In this document: positions 14,673-23,042 of the stretch, in pieces | Layout of the letters: every line of letters begins with the position of its first letter | How positions within the stretch are numbered: position 1 is the stretch's first letter | Assembly (NCBI GenBank): GCA_937924505.1 | Contig: CALDSR010000021.1 | Location: 1 to 36,254, forward strand | Source: an uncultured Granulosicoccus sp. | GTDB taxonomy: Bacteria > Pseudomonadota > Gammaproteobacteria > Granulosicoccales > Granulosicoccaceae | Direction: 5' to 3' | Length of the DNA stretch: 36,254 nucleotides | Position numbers and translations under genes: made by a program | The notes under the pieces: model-generated | The model's database searches: none | What the model was told of the DNA's origin: nothing | What the model saw: the letters and a program-made list of their open reading frames with translations, nothing else

Positions 14673-15836
14673 ATGGCAACTTCTACCCCTGTGGGATCGT
14701 TGGACGCGGGTCCTGATTTGAATGATCCGATGTTTCAGCAGTTGGCCGAGATAATGGAAGCGTCAGGCTTGACCATTAACGGGGATGAGGAGTTTGATCC
14801 AAAAATCTATCATCCGGATCTGGCAAAACGGATATTTTCCGAAGGCATGATTGCGATGGGTGAATCGTACATGGATGGCTGGTGGGACTGTGACGCTATG
14901 GACGAAATGGTCACACGTGCGATGGTAGACAGAAACCATACACGGCTATGGAACAAGCGCAAAATGGTAATCCACATTCTGAAAGCCCGCTTATTCAACT
15001 TTCAGAAAAAATCGCGCGCTTTTGAAGTAGGGGAAAGGCACTACGATATAGGCAATGACCTGTTCGAAAAAATGCTGGACCCGACGATGTGTTACTCCTG
15101 CGGCTACTGGAAAGATGCCGCCACGCTGGAGGAATCTCAAATCGCGAAAATGGATCTGGTCTGTCGTAAGGCCAAACTTGAAAAAGGCATGAAGGTGCTT
15201 GATATCGGTTGTGGATGGGGTTCGCTCGCTCGTCACGCGGTTGAAAACTATCATGTGGAAGTCGTTGGTATAACTGTGTCAAAAGAACAAAAAAAGTTGG
15301 CGGAAGAGCGTTGCGCCGGTTTGCCGATAGAATTTGTATTGCAGGATTATCGTGACCTTGTCGGCCAATATGACCGCATCCTCTCGGTCGGGATGTTTGA
15401 GCATGTAGGTTTAAAAAATTATGTTGATTATTTTGACAAGTGTTACGAGCTTTTAAAGCCTGGGGGTTTTGTCGTTTTGCACACGATCGGCACGAACCGA
15501 TCACATAAAATGTCTGACCCCTGGATCAAGAAATATATTTTTCCAGGTGGGAAGATACCGTCTCTTGCGCAAATATCGTCTTCTCTTGAAAAACACTTTG
15601 TGGTTGAAGATGTGCAGAATTTTGGTCCCGATTATGACCGGACACTAATGCATTGGAAGGCGAATTTCATTGCCAGTTACGATTCATTAAGTGATCGTTA
15701 CGACGAACGCTTTTACCGAATGTGGATGTACTATCTGAACGTCACTGCTGCCTCCTTTCGAGCACGTTACAACCAATTGTTTCAACTGGTTCTCAGTAAG
15801 CCCTATGTGGCTGAGCGTTACGATAGTCCGCGTTAG
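14673..15836 (+). CDS. cfa: Cyclopropane-fatty-acyl-phospholipid synthase
   Basis: 387 residues, typical Cfa length. The N-terminal domain (about 1-110) includes GESYMDGWWDCDAMDEMV. The SAM-dependent methyltransferase domain has the HYDIGNDLFEKMLDPTMCYS lead-in, SAM motif VLDIGCGWGSLARHA (about 174-188), the VGMFEHVG and VVLHTIG segments that carry family active-site residues, and the C-terminal FRARYNQLFQLVLSK. It adds a methylene bridge from S-adenosylmethionine across cis double bonds of membrane phospholipids, usually in stationary phase or under acid stress. AGAGGAGAG (14656-14664) precedes the ATG; a TTG two codons earlier is a possible start. It appears monocistronic. Confidence 0.94.
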   Translation: MATSTPVGSLDAGPDLNDPMFQQLAEIMEASGLTINGDEEFDPKIYHPDLAKRIFSEGMIAMGESYMDGWWDCDAMDEMVTRAMVDRNHTRLWNKRKMVIHILKARLFNFQKKSRAFEVGERHYDIGNDLFEKMLDPTMCYSCGYWKDAATLEESQIAKMDLVCRKAKLEKGMKVLDIGCGWGSLARHAVENYHVEVVGITVSKEQKKLAEERCAGLPIEFVLQDYRDLVGQYDRILSVGMFEHVGLKNYVDYFDKCYELLKPGGFVVLHTIGTNRSHKMSDPWIKKYIFPGGKIPSLAQISSSLEKHFVVEDVQNFGPDYDRTLMHWKANFIASYDSLSDRYDERFYRMWMYYLNVTAASFRARYNQLFQLVLSKPYVAERYDSPR

Positions 15837-16028
15837 CCTTTGATCAACAACTTTCCGGTCGTAAGAGGCCAGGCGTGGTTGTGGTACGGGCGCGGGCGAT
15901 TCGGGTTCTTGGCGGATGCGGGTTGCGAGTAAATCGTCATCTTCAAGTCAATTTGAACGCTTTTTTACGCGAATAGCGGGATTCAAAGGTAAAGTATATT
16001 GCGCTGAATCAACCGTTCGTGGAAACTC

Positions 16029-16961
16029 GTGAGAGAACTGATTGAAAATCCGCTGGGCAGACCCCCTTGTCTGCTACACAAGCTCAAGCGGGCGGCATTG
16101 GCCCTGCTTTCAATAGCCGTGTTGCATGCCTGCGCTACTCCGGTGTCACAGTTACGAACCTTTGCTACAGACAACCGCTTTACTGAAATCGAGGTCAAGG
16201 CCGGTGGGTATTCCCTGGCGGTGTTTCAAAACGAGAAGGCCGATATTGATCAGTCGAAGGTATTGAATGTGTATCTGGAAGGCGATGGCTCACCCTGGAT
16301 GTTCCGAACCATCGTCATGCGGGATCCAACCCCGCGACGTCCGCTGATGTTGGCTTTGATGAGTCTGGATACACAGCCGGCCATCTATGTGGGCCGTCCT
16401 TGTTACAACGGGCATCATGACGACGATGGCTGTGAAAGTAACCTTTGGACCTTTGGTCGATATTCGGTGACGGTCATTGACAGTATGGCATCAGCCATTC
16501 GAGCGCTTGCGAAACGACGAGGCGCAACGGATATTCGTTTGTATGGCCATAGTGGGGGTGGTGCTCTGGCAATGCTGCTGGCGGCAAGATTGCCGATGGT
16601 CAGCCGCGTTGTTACGCTTGCCGGAAACCTTGATACGGATGCGTGGACACGGCATCACCGATATACGCCATTGTTCAGTTCACTTAATCCGGCGCGTCAG
16701 CAGCCGTTGGCTGAATCCGTATCGCAGTGGCATTTCGTTGGAACCGCAGATGGCGTCATACCCCCCGAACTGGTGCGCGAATCCATCATGCGACAGCCAC
16801 AGGCTGAAGGATTTGCCTTGACAGGATTTACTCACGGTTGTTGTTGGGCCGATATATGGCCAGATATTCTGGAAAAACTCGAGGGTGAAACGCCAGCGGC
16901 CATGCCCGGTGTTCAATTCAAATCGAAAACTCAGATAACAGACGCTTTGGGTAGTCAGTAA
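16029..16961 (+). CDS. Lipoprotein alpha/beta-hydrolase
   Basis: 310 residues from a GTG. A basic N-terminus, a hydrophobic stretch and the sequence AVLHAC give a probable lipobox with Cys35; the His at -2 is atypical. The mature part is an alpha/beta-hydrolase: YLEGDGSPW (oxyanion region), DIRLYGHSGGGALAMLLAAR with nucleophile Ser in GHSGGG, VGTADGVIPPELV as probable acid region and FTHGCCW supplying the likely His. A cell-envelope esterase or lipase is likely; the substrate is unknown. The last 44 bases overlap the end of the convergent glycerophosphodiesterase gene. The downstream neighbour's phospholipid-related function hints at envelope lipid turnover, but the strands differ. Confidence 0.75.
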   Translation: MRELIENPLGRPPCLLHKLKRAALALLSIAVLHACATPVSQLRTFATDNRFTEIEVKAGGYSLAVFQNEKADIDQSKVLNVYLEGDGSPWMFRTIVMRDPTPRRPLMLALMSLDTQPAIYVGRPCYNGHHDDDGCESNLWTFGRYSVTVIDSMASAIRALAKRRGATDIRLYGHSGGGALAMLLAARLPMVSRVVTLAGNLDTDAWTRHHRYTPLFSSLNPARQQPLAESVSQWHFVGTADGVIPPELVRESIMRQPQAEGFALTGFTHGCCWADIWPDILEKLEGETPAAMPGVQFKSKTQITDALGSQ

Positions 16962-17730
16962 ATATACCGTCGGCACCGAATTCAAACAGGGTCTTTGCCT
17001 TATCGATACTGTTGACGGTGTAACAGTACAAGCCGAGGTCTAGCGATTTTATGCGAGTGGCGGTTTCACGATCCAACCGTTTGCCGTCACAGTGTACGTT
17101 CTGGCAACGGTAGCGATCCACCAGTTCTTCAACGTTGGGTGGAATCTCCTCGACCAGCAAGCCTCTGGGAATTTCCGGGGCCATGTCTCGGGCACAAGCA
17201 AGAGACTGTTCACTAAAGCTCGAAAACACAAGTGGCAAGTGCTCAGGCCATTGGTCGAGCATGATCTCGGTAATGGCGTGGCAGGTGCGCTCTTCGAGGC
17301 CCTTTTGCGGCTTGATCTCAAGGTTCAACCCAAGGTCGTGTTTAACCAGCAGCTCGATCACGGCGCTGAGTCTTGGCAAGGGTTCGTTTTCGTAGCCAGC
17401 CATTCCTTTTCCGGCCGTCAGTAAGTCCAGATCGCTTGCATTTAACGCCGAGAGCAAGCCGCTGCCGGAGGTACATCGCTCAAGCGTATCGTCATGGTGG
17501 ACGAAAGGAATATTGTCCGCGCTGATAGAGACATCGATCTCGACGCAGACGGCGCCGTGTTCAGCGGCCAGTGCCAGAGCGCCTAAGGTGTTTTCGGGGG
17601 CATCGCCAGAGGCGCCACGGTGGGCGATGATGTTGGCAAGTGTGGCGCTGCGAGAGGCGCCGGTACGGGAGTTTTGCGGACTACGTCCGATTTCGTGACC
17701 GACCGCTGTTTTGGCCTTGTCACCAGCCAT
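16918..17730 (-). CDS. Glycerophosphodiester phosphodiesterase, cytoplasmic type
   Basis: 270 residues. GDPD signature IIAHRGASGDAPENT (about 33-47), VEIDVSISADNIPFVHHDDT with the metal-binding Glu/Asp and catalytic His, LNLEIKP, and the C-terminal YTVNSIDKAK then GADGIFTDYP. It cleaves glycerophosphodiesters to sn-glycerol-3-phosphate and an alcohol. No signal peptide is seen and the length is closer to cytoplasmic UgpQ than periplasmic GlpQ. The first ~30 residues are a polar extension, so a later start is possible, though none is better supported. It lies two bases after the small lipoprotein gene and is probably co-transcribed with it. Confidence 0.9.
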   Translation of the reverse strand: MAGDKAKTAVGHEIGRSPQNSRTGASRSATLANIIAHRGASGDAPENTLGALALAAEHGAVCVEIDVSISADNIPFVHHDDTLERCTSGSGLLSALNASDLDLLTAGKGMAGYENEPLPRLSAVIELLVKHDLGLNLEIKPQKGLEERTCHAITEIMLDQWPEHLPLVFSSFSEQSLACARDMAPEIPRGLLVEEIPPNVEELVDRYRCQNVHCDGKRLDRETATRIKSLDLGLYCYTVNSIDKAKTLFEFGADGIFTDYPKRLLSEFSI

Positions 17731-17732
17731 GA

Positions 17733-18017
17733 TCAGATCTGTTGCTGATCAGCAGTTTGCTGGTGATCGACTGGTGTGGTGCGCCAGACGTCGTTTTGCT
17801 GGTCCCTTAGATATTCCCGGCGCAAGCGTTCGTATTCGCTGAACTCCAATGCATAGGTGCGCTGGCAGAAATCCTCAAGGTTATTGATTCGGCAATCTTC
17901 CGCTCTAAGCGCCTGATAAGCCAAACGCTTGACATGGTATGAGCTGCAGGAGGTCAGACCCAAGGTGGCAACCATCATCAAAGGTATGTAGTAATGCGAC
18001 TTTTCCATAATGCTCAT
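17733..18017 (-). CDS. Small lipoprotein of unknown function
   Basis: 94 residues. Signal region PLMMVATLGLTSC with a good lipobox and Cys24; the mature ~70 residues are charged, Gln/Arg-rich and contain Cys pairs (EDCRINNLEDFCQ) and an amphipathic helix-like stretch (YERLRREYLRDQQ). The family was not recognised. An ATG three codons later (18008) is an equally possible start. First gene of a probable two-gene unit with the glycerophosphodiesterase. Confidence 0.65.
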   Translation of the reverse strand: MSIMEKSHYYIPLMMVATLGLTSCSSYHVKRLAYQALRAEDCRINNLEDFCQRTYALEFSEYERLRREYLRDQQNDVWRTTPVDHQQTADQQQI

Positions 18018-18112
18018 TGAAAACGGTCAGTTGCTTAAAGGGCTAAGAGATATAGGTAGCCTGTAAGTTCAAATCAAGTACATTGTTGACCGTTGGCACG
18101 ATGTTCTTGTCA

Positions 18113-18134
18113 CACGCAATCTTATCACGCAATC
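18113..18134. repeat. Direct repeat CACGCAATC x2 upstream of the HisN-like gene
   Basis: Copies at 18113-18121 and 18126-18134, separated by TTAT, so 13 bases start to start. They lie between two divergent genes and could be a regulator site; no regulator is indicated. Confidence 0.25.
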
Positions 18135-18190
18135 ATGCTATCAGCTAGTGGCACCAAGTGCGCATAAATACAATTTTGTGAGGTGAATTA

Positions 18191-18244
18191 ATGTCAACTT
18201 ACTGTCTCGGAATTTTGCCATCAAGGTCCGTTCAAGCCACATAG
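18191..18244 (+). CDS. Possible 17-codon leader ORF
   Basis: ATG preceded by GAGGTGA at ribosome-binding distance, 17 codons (MSTYCLGILPSRSVQAT), stopping 17 bases before the HisN-like start and in a different frame. Its Shine-Dalgarno is much better than that of the following gene, so it could feed ribosomes to it. It has no run of His codons, so classical his attenuation is not suggested. May be chance. Confidence 0.25.
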   Translation: MSTYCLGILPSRSVQAT

Positions 18245-18261
18245 ACCGTTAGACTATTCCC

Positions 18262-19089
18262 ATGACACTACCAAGAAAGCCCGCCGTGCCGCTTGACGCA
18301 AATCACACTCAAGCCTTGCTATGCACAACCCACGCTGCGCTGGACGCTGCCAGAGCGGTGACACTGCGTTATTTTCGCCAACCAGTCGATGTTTCAAACA
18401 AGGCGGAGGGGAAGGCGTTCGATCCTGTCACGGTCGCGGACCGTGAAGCCGAGTTGGTCATTCGTGAAGTGCTTGCCAGGGATTTTCCAGAAATTGGTTT
18501 CTACGGTGAAGAACATGCACCTGAATTTGGTGACAGTGGCTTGCTTTGGGTGGTTGATCCGATCGACGGAACACGTGCGTTTGTCAGTGGCATGCCAATG
18601 TGGGGGACGCTCATCGGTTTATTTGATGGGCAAAAAGTGGTGATGGGATTCCTTGATCAGCCAGTCCTCGATGAACGGTATGTTGCGTACGAACAGCAGG
18701 CGACAATGGTGTCAGCTGGTTCGTCGCAAACGCTTCAGACGCGTCAGATCAAGCAATTGAAAGATGCGACCTTTTATTGCACCACCCCGGACATGTTTAG
18801 CGATGAATTATCGGCGTCGCGATTCAGGCGTCTGCGTGATAGCGTAAAACTTGCACGTTACGGCGGTGATTGTTACGCCTATGCCTTACTGGCGATGGGT
18901 TTTGTCGATGTTGTTCTCGACACCGACCTGAAACCTTTCGACATCGCTGCTTTGATACCGATTATCGAATCCGCCGGCGGTGTGGTAAGCGATTGGCAAG
19001 GTGGCGATGCCGTTGATGGTGGTCAAGTGGTTGCCAGTGGATCTCCAGGCTTGCATGCTGAAGTACTGGCCTTATTGCGTGGCGATTAG
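18262..19089 (+). CDS. hisN: Inositol monophosphatase family protein, HisN-like histidinol-phosphatase
   Basis: 275 residues. FIG-superfamily metal sites: AFDPVTVADREAE (first metal region), FYGEEHA (GEE/H motif), WVVDPIDGTRAFVSGMPMWG (DPIDGT motif) and LKPFDIAALIPIIESAGGVV at the C-terminal metal site. The VSGMPMWGTLIG and AALIPI segments fit the HisN histidinol-phosphatase subgroup better than SuhB or CysQ. HisN would release phosphate from histidinol phosphate in histidine synthesis; no other his gene is near, so the exact substrate stays an inference. The Mg-dependent phosphatase assignment itself is firm. It converges with the cadherin-like lipoprotein gene, 20 bases apart. Confidence 0.82.
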   Translation: MTLPRKPAVPLDANHTQALLCTTHAALDAARAVTLRYFRQPVDVSNKAEGKAFDPVTVADREAELVIREVLARDFPEIGFYGEEHAPEFGDSGLLWVVDPIDGTRAFVSGMPMWGTLIGLFDGQKVVMGFLDQPVLDERYVAYEQQATMVSAGSSQTLQTRQIKQLKDATFYCTTPDMFSDELSASRFRRLRDSVKLARYGGDCYAYALLAMGFVDVVLDTDLKPFDIAALIPIIESAGGVVSDWQGGDAVDGGQVVASGSPGLHAEVLALLRGD

Positions 19090-19109
19090 GTGTTCGGTAG
19101 TTGTCTGGC

Positions 19110-20477
19110 TCAATCGATCCGTAATCGAAATGTATCACTGACTTCACCGCCGCGGCCATCATTGGCCGTTACAGTAATTGTCCATCGACCCTCATTGTCA
19201 TCGCTTGATTCCCCGAAAAAGGTTCCGTCGCCGGTAAGAAAGACGTCATCAGGTACGCCTGTGGCCTCGAAGACTAATACATCGCCATCTTCGTCGAAAA
19301 AGTATTCGCTGATGTCAAACTCGAAGTCGCCGGACACTCTTTGATTAGGAATATCTTCTGCTTGCGGGGCAGCGTTTTCTGGTTGCCCGGTTTGCACCCG
19401 GATAAGGAAGGTGTCATCGATTTGCGCCAGTCCGTCTGATGCAATCACGGTGACTTGCCAGGTTCCGGTCTCGTCTGTTGCGGGTGCAAGTTGCAGCGTG
19501 CCGTCGGCAAGCAAATTCATGTTACCCGACGACGGTAATGACATTGGTGCTGTTGAGAAAGTAAGTGCGTCGCCGTCAGGATCGACAAAAAAACTGGCGA
19601 CATCGAAATCATCAAAAGGGGATTCGTCCAGTTTTAAGGTGATGTCAGGAATCTCGGCGATGCGTTGTGGCGCTGAATTGGCGACAACGACTCGGAGTTG
19701 TACGGTCGCCTGAGTTGATGCGTTGCCGTCGCTGATCGAGTACACAAAGGAATCATTGATGTAACCGTCATCGCTGAATGGGGCATCTTCACGTGGCAGG
19801 TAGAGAAAACTGCCGTCAGCGCCAAGCTCGAATTGCTCGGCGAATTGCGGTGCTTGCGCTGCCACCGGATCGACTTGCAGGGGCTGGTTACGGGCGTCGT
19901 TGTCGTCAAAGTCGTTTGCAATAATACTGTCTGCTGAATCCGCTGCGACGAATATTCCCTCGTCCAGCCGTAAAAGGTATTCATCATCCACAGCGACAGG
20001 TGGGTCATTGATCGCGATGCCGCACAGCGTCTGTCTTCGCAAAGTCTCCTGACCGTTGTCGTCTCTTGCAAGCAACAAGTATTGCGCAGCCATGGAGTAG
20101 CGCAAAGGCGGTAACCGCACCGTGAGCTCCGTAGCAGTGCCATTGAAAGACTCGTTAATCTCAAGCTGACACTGATTGGTGTCGGCGCAGGCTTCGAGTA
20201 GCGTCCGTTGGGCCGTGTCCACATCGAAACCGGGCTCGGCGGTACAGGCATCGAGATTACCGGCACCGTCCGCGCGCCACTCCCAGCCGCGCAGTTGTTG
20301 ACCCGTGCCGATCAGCTGTGCCGTTGTCGGCAGCTCCTCGATTAACACCAGGGAGCCCCCATCATCGAGTGGATTGTTTGCGCTGCTGCGCTGCAGACCC
20401 GTGGAATCGACCCAGTTGCAGGCGCTGATCGAAACCATCAGAAGCGCTAGAGGTGGTAATTTTTGCAGGGAATTCAA
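19110..20477 (-). CDS. Cadherin-like / Ig-like repeat lipoprotein
   Basis: 455 residues. Signal with lipobox ISAC, Cys20. A Cys-containing N-terminal domain (to ~150) is followed by tandem beta domains: one with AVDDEYLL, IANDFDDND and FVYSISDGNAS (about 160-265), typical of VCBS/cadherin-like repeats, and two with the form SFFVDPDGDALTFS/VIASDGLAQIDDTFLIRV and YFFDEDGDVLVFE/VTANDGRGGEVSDTFRL (about 270-455), typical of dystroglycan-type cadherin-like domains with Asp-rich calcium sites. Probably a cell-surface or periplasmic adhesion or structural lipoprotein. Upstream (20478-20681) lies a 204-base divergent region with no clear promoter. Confidence 0.78.
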   Translation of the reverse strand: MNSLQKLPPLALLMVSISACNWVDSTGLQRSSANNPLDDGGSLVLIEELPTTAQLIGTGQQLRGWEWRADGAGNLDACTAEPGFDVDTAQRTLLEACADTNQCQLEINESFNGTATELTVRLPPLRYSMAAQYLLLARDDNGQETLRRQTLCGIAINDPPVAVDDEYLLRLDEGIFVAADSADSIIANDFDDNDARNQPLQVDPVAAQAPQFAEQFELGADGSFLYLPREDAPFSDDGYINDSFVYSISDGNASTQATVQLRVVVANSAPQRIAEIPDITLKLDESPFDDFDVASFFVDPDGDALTFSTAPMSLPSSGNMNLLADGTLQLAPATDETGTWQVTVIASDGLAQIDDTFLIRVQTGQPENAAPQAEDIPNQRVSGDFEFDISEYFFDEDGDVLVFEATGVPDDVFLTGDGTFFGESSDDNEGRWTITVTANDGRGGEVSDTFRLRID

Positions 20478-20681
20478 GATTTAAAAGCCGCTTCGAAAGT
20501 GTGACCCGTGTAGCTTACGGGTTGGGCATGATTTTTCCGTGGAGCCTCTCGCAAAGCTGGCCGATGTAAATCACGGGACACCACACTTCCAGTGGTGAAA
20601 TTCACGGTAATATGCTCAATCGCAGGTAATCACTGCCTGAGTAGCCTGGTGTCGCCGTGAGCGACACTCGATGGAGAATCC

Positions 20682-21443
20682 GTGGATCTGCAAGATCATC
20701 ATCTGGTACTGGCCTTGATCGCGTTTGCGGCAGTCCTCGGGCTTGCCGTCGGCTATTGCATTGAAGTGCTGCGCTCGTCTTCACGAGAAGCGGATCTGGT
20801 TGCGGGCTGGGAGAAGGAGCGCGCGCAATTGAACGCTGCCGTCGAAAAACAGAGAACATTCACCCGGACGATCATGGAAGCAGAAAGAAAAAAATCTGCC
20901 CAAGCTCGGGGGGAGTGCGAACAGGCAGAGGCTCGTCGCGATTCCTTGCAAGCGCATGCTGATGTACAGGCGAAAAAGATTGCAAGCATTGAAGTAGCGC
21001 TTCGCGCTACTGAAGAGCAGAACCTGGCATTGCAAAGTGACTTGGTTCGCTACAAGGCCAATAAAAAACGTGAGATTGATGTACTCCGCAGCTCCCTTCA
21101 TGGCAATGTCACGAGCACACCGGAACGTCCCGGTGCGCGTACGACCGGTACTGCGGGAGGGATTGCCGAGAGCGTGCCGGTGTTAAGCAAGCGTGTCGGA
21201 GCACGTAATGCTCAAATGGGCGCGGCCCCGATTGCTGAACGCCTGGCGAGCCGCTGGTCAGGCAGTGGTGACGGCCCACGCGTTTCCAGAGAGCCTGTCT
21301 CTGCAAGCACGGCTGGCTTTGCATCGGCGATATCAGACACAGAAATACCAAGGCTTGCAGAATCCGAGTTACCAGACACTGCCGATGATTCGGACATTAT
21401 TGCCTTGCTCGATAGCGACGAAGAGGTTGTGTCGAGTGGGTAA
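20682..21443 (+). CDS. Membrane-anchored coiled-coil protein of unknown function
   Basis: 253 residues from a GTG with GGAG nearby. One N-terminal transmembrane helix (LVLALIAFAAVLGLAVGYCI), then about 110 residues of charged heptad-like sequence (AQLNAAVEKQRTFTRTIMEA through LALQSDLVRYKANKKREID) that should form a coiled coil, then a low-complexity Ser/Gly/Ala linker and an acidic C-terminus (DDSDIIALLDSDEEV). The layout recalls envelope or division scaffold proteins, but no family is recognised. Its stop overlaps the possible GTG start of the TauR-like regulator and lies 16 bases before the preferred ATG, so the two may be co-transcribed. Confidence 0.7.
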   Translation: MDLQDHHLVLALIAFAAVLGLAVGYCIEVLRSSSREADLVAGWEKERAQLNAAVEKQRTFTRTIMEAERKKSAQARGECEQAEARRDSLQAHADVQAKKIASIEVALRATEEQNLALQSDLVRYKANKKREIDVLRSSLHGNVTSTPERPGARTTGTAGGIAESVPVLSKRVGARNAQMGAAPIAERLASRWSGSGDGPRVSREPVSASTAGFASAISDTEIPRLAESELPDTADDSDIIALLDSDEEVVSSG

Positions 21444-21459
21444 GGCCCACGAGAAACCA

Positions 21460-22935
21460 ATGTGGCACCAGCTTTTCAAGCTGGATTCCAACAGCGGTCA
21501 AAGTTTGCAGTCGCAGCTCAGACAAGTGTTGGTGAAGGCCATCCTTGATGGGCGCATTCCTGTTGATATCGCCTTGCCTTCTTCACGTGAATTGTCGAAG
21601 CAACTTGGCGTTGCGCGTAATACCGTCGTGCTCGCATATCAACATTTGATTGATGAGCGCTATTTGCTGTCGCATGAGCGGCGCGGTTATTTCATCAACC
21701 CGGAAATGCTCGATGGTCGCGTTGATTCAACGCCACCTGAAAAAACGGACACGTCAGCTGACACCACTGATACCAATGCCGGGCCAAGGCTTGAATTGGA
21801 CCTTCTCGATCAGCGCAATATTGTCAGGCCCTACAACTGGCAGCAGTTTGAATTTCCGTTCATTTATGGACAAATCGATCCTGATCTGTTTCCCGTGAAT
21901 GACTGGCGTGAAGCGTGCCGATTGTCTCTGCGTGTCGATGCGATCAGTCGTTGGGCGCAAGATCGTGTTGATCACGATGACGATCTTCTTGTCGAGCAGA
22001 TACATACACGTGTATTGCCAAGGCGAGGGGTGTGGGCAGACAAAGAAGAAATTCTGATTACCACTGGTGCGCAGAATGCCTTGTTCCTGATTGCGCAGCT
22101 TTTGTTGAATCAGGAGTCAGTTGTCGGGCTTGAAGATCCGTGTTATGTCGATGCGCGCAATATCTTTTCCCTGTTTAGCAAGCGACGTGTCGCATTCCCT
22201 GTCGGTGATTCAGGCGTCATTACCGATGAACGGCTTCAGCAATGCAAGTTGATGTATGTCACCCCGAGTCATCAATGCCCGACAACCACGACCATGCCGA
22301 TGGATGCCCGCATGGCCTTGTTGTCACAAGCATCGCAACACAATGTGACCATTGTCGAAGATGACTACGAAAGTGAACTTAATTTCGTTGGCAAACCCAC
22401 GCCTGCCTTAAAGAGCCTTGATAACGAACACAGAGTGATATATGTCGGTAGCTTGTCAAAGACGCTGGCACCCGGATTGCGCGTCGGCTTTATGGTGGGG
22501 CCGCGTGATTTCATCAAGCAGGCAAGAGCCCTGCGCCGATTGATGTACAGGCACCCGCCAACCAACACGCAACGCACAGTGGGACATTTTCTGGCTCTGG
22601 GTCATCATGATTCAGCCTTGCTGCGTTTGACGCAGGCGTTCAAAACTCGATGGCAATTGATGGACGAGTCCCTTAAGCAACACCGGCCTCTTTCAGCGAC
22701 GGCACCGACGTTTGGTGGTTCATCGTTCTGGGTGCGTCTGCCTGAAATGGTTTCAGCCCGTGAACTCGAGGTGCTGGCTGCAGAAAACGGCATCGTGATC
22801 AACGCGGGCGATAATTATTTTGCCAGTCGCGAAGGGCCCCGTAATTTTTGTCGGCTAGGCTTCTCATCCATCAGGAATGATCGAATTGCTCCCGGACTGG
22901 AACGTCTTGCGTCCCTGATTGCGCAATTGCAGTGA
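21460..22935 (+). CDS. tauR: MocR/PdxR-type regulator, TauR-like (GntR HTH plus aminotransferase fold)
   Basis: 491 residues. N-terminal GntR winged helix (about 15-85: SLQSQLRQVLVKAILDGRIP, LPSSRELSKQLGVARNTVVL, GYFINPE), a linker, then a fold-type I aminotransferase domain with the PLP Lys in YVGSLSKTLAPGLRVGFM and DDYESELNF upstream. MocR proteins bind pyridoxal phosphate but act as regulators. Because xsc follows 107 bases downstream on the same strand, TauR, the activator of taurine catabolism, is the best match; this is context-based. The frame is open far upstream inside the previous gene, but the HTH begins just after the ATG at 21460; a GTG at 21436 is the alternative start. The N-terminus MWHQLFKLDSNSGQSLQ is usual for the family. 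Confidence 0.85.
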   Translation: MWHQLFKLDSNSGQSLQSQLRQVLVKAILDGRIPVDIALPSSRELSKQLGVARNTVVLAYQHLIDERYLLSHERRGYFINPEMLDGRVDSTPPEKTDTSADTTDTNAGPRLELDLLDQRNIVRPYNWQQFEFPFIYGQIDPDLFPVNDWREACRLSLRVDAISRWAQDRVDHDDDLLVEQIHTRVLPRRGVWADKEEILITTGAQNALFLIAQLLLNQESVVGLEDPCYVDARNIFSLFSKRRVAFPVGDSGVITDERLQQCKLMYVTPSHQCPTTTTMPMDARMALLSQASQHNVTIVEDDYESELNFVGKPTPALKSLDNEHRVIYVGSLSKTLAPGLRVGFMVGPRDFIKQARALRRLMYRHPPTNTQRTVGHFLALGHHDSALLRLTQAFKTRWQLMDESLKQHRPLSATAPTFGGSSFWVRLPEMVSARELEVLAAENGIVINAGDNYFASREGPRNFCRLGFSSIRNDRIAPGLERLASLIAQLQ

Positions 22936-22953
22936 AGATGTGAAGTCCATACC

Positions 22954-22984
22954 GCTGGTACGGCGCCATTGCTGGTGTTGGTAC
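22954..22984 (+). promoter_or_regulatory. Repeated octamers upstream of xsc, candidate TauR-like operator
   Basis: GCTGGTAC (22954-22961), GCTGGTGT (22971-22978) and GTTGGTAC (22977-22984) lie 60-90 bases before the xsc start. The outer copies start 23 bases apart, about two helical turns. MocR regulators usually bind direct repeats, and TauR sites in Rhodobacter contain CTGG-type repeats. Suggestive only. Confidence 0.3.
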
Positions 22985-23042
22985 TAGCCCGAATTCAGCT
23001 GTGTCACTACTGTGGCAGAGATAACTTAAAGAGGATTGTGTA

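Noticed and set aside
18092..18110. TGGCACG as the -24 element of a sigma-54 promoter
   Set aside because: No GC at the -12 position, so the match is only half a promoter.
21193..21459. Long N-terminal extension of the TauR-like regulator
   Set aside because: It lies inside the coiled-coil gene in another frame and has no family similarity; the HTH begins right after the ATG at 21460.
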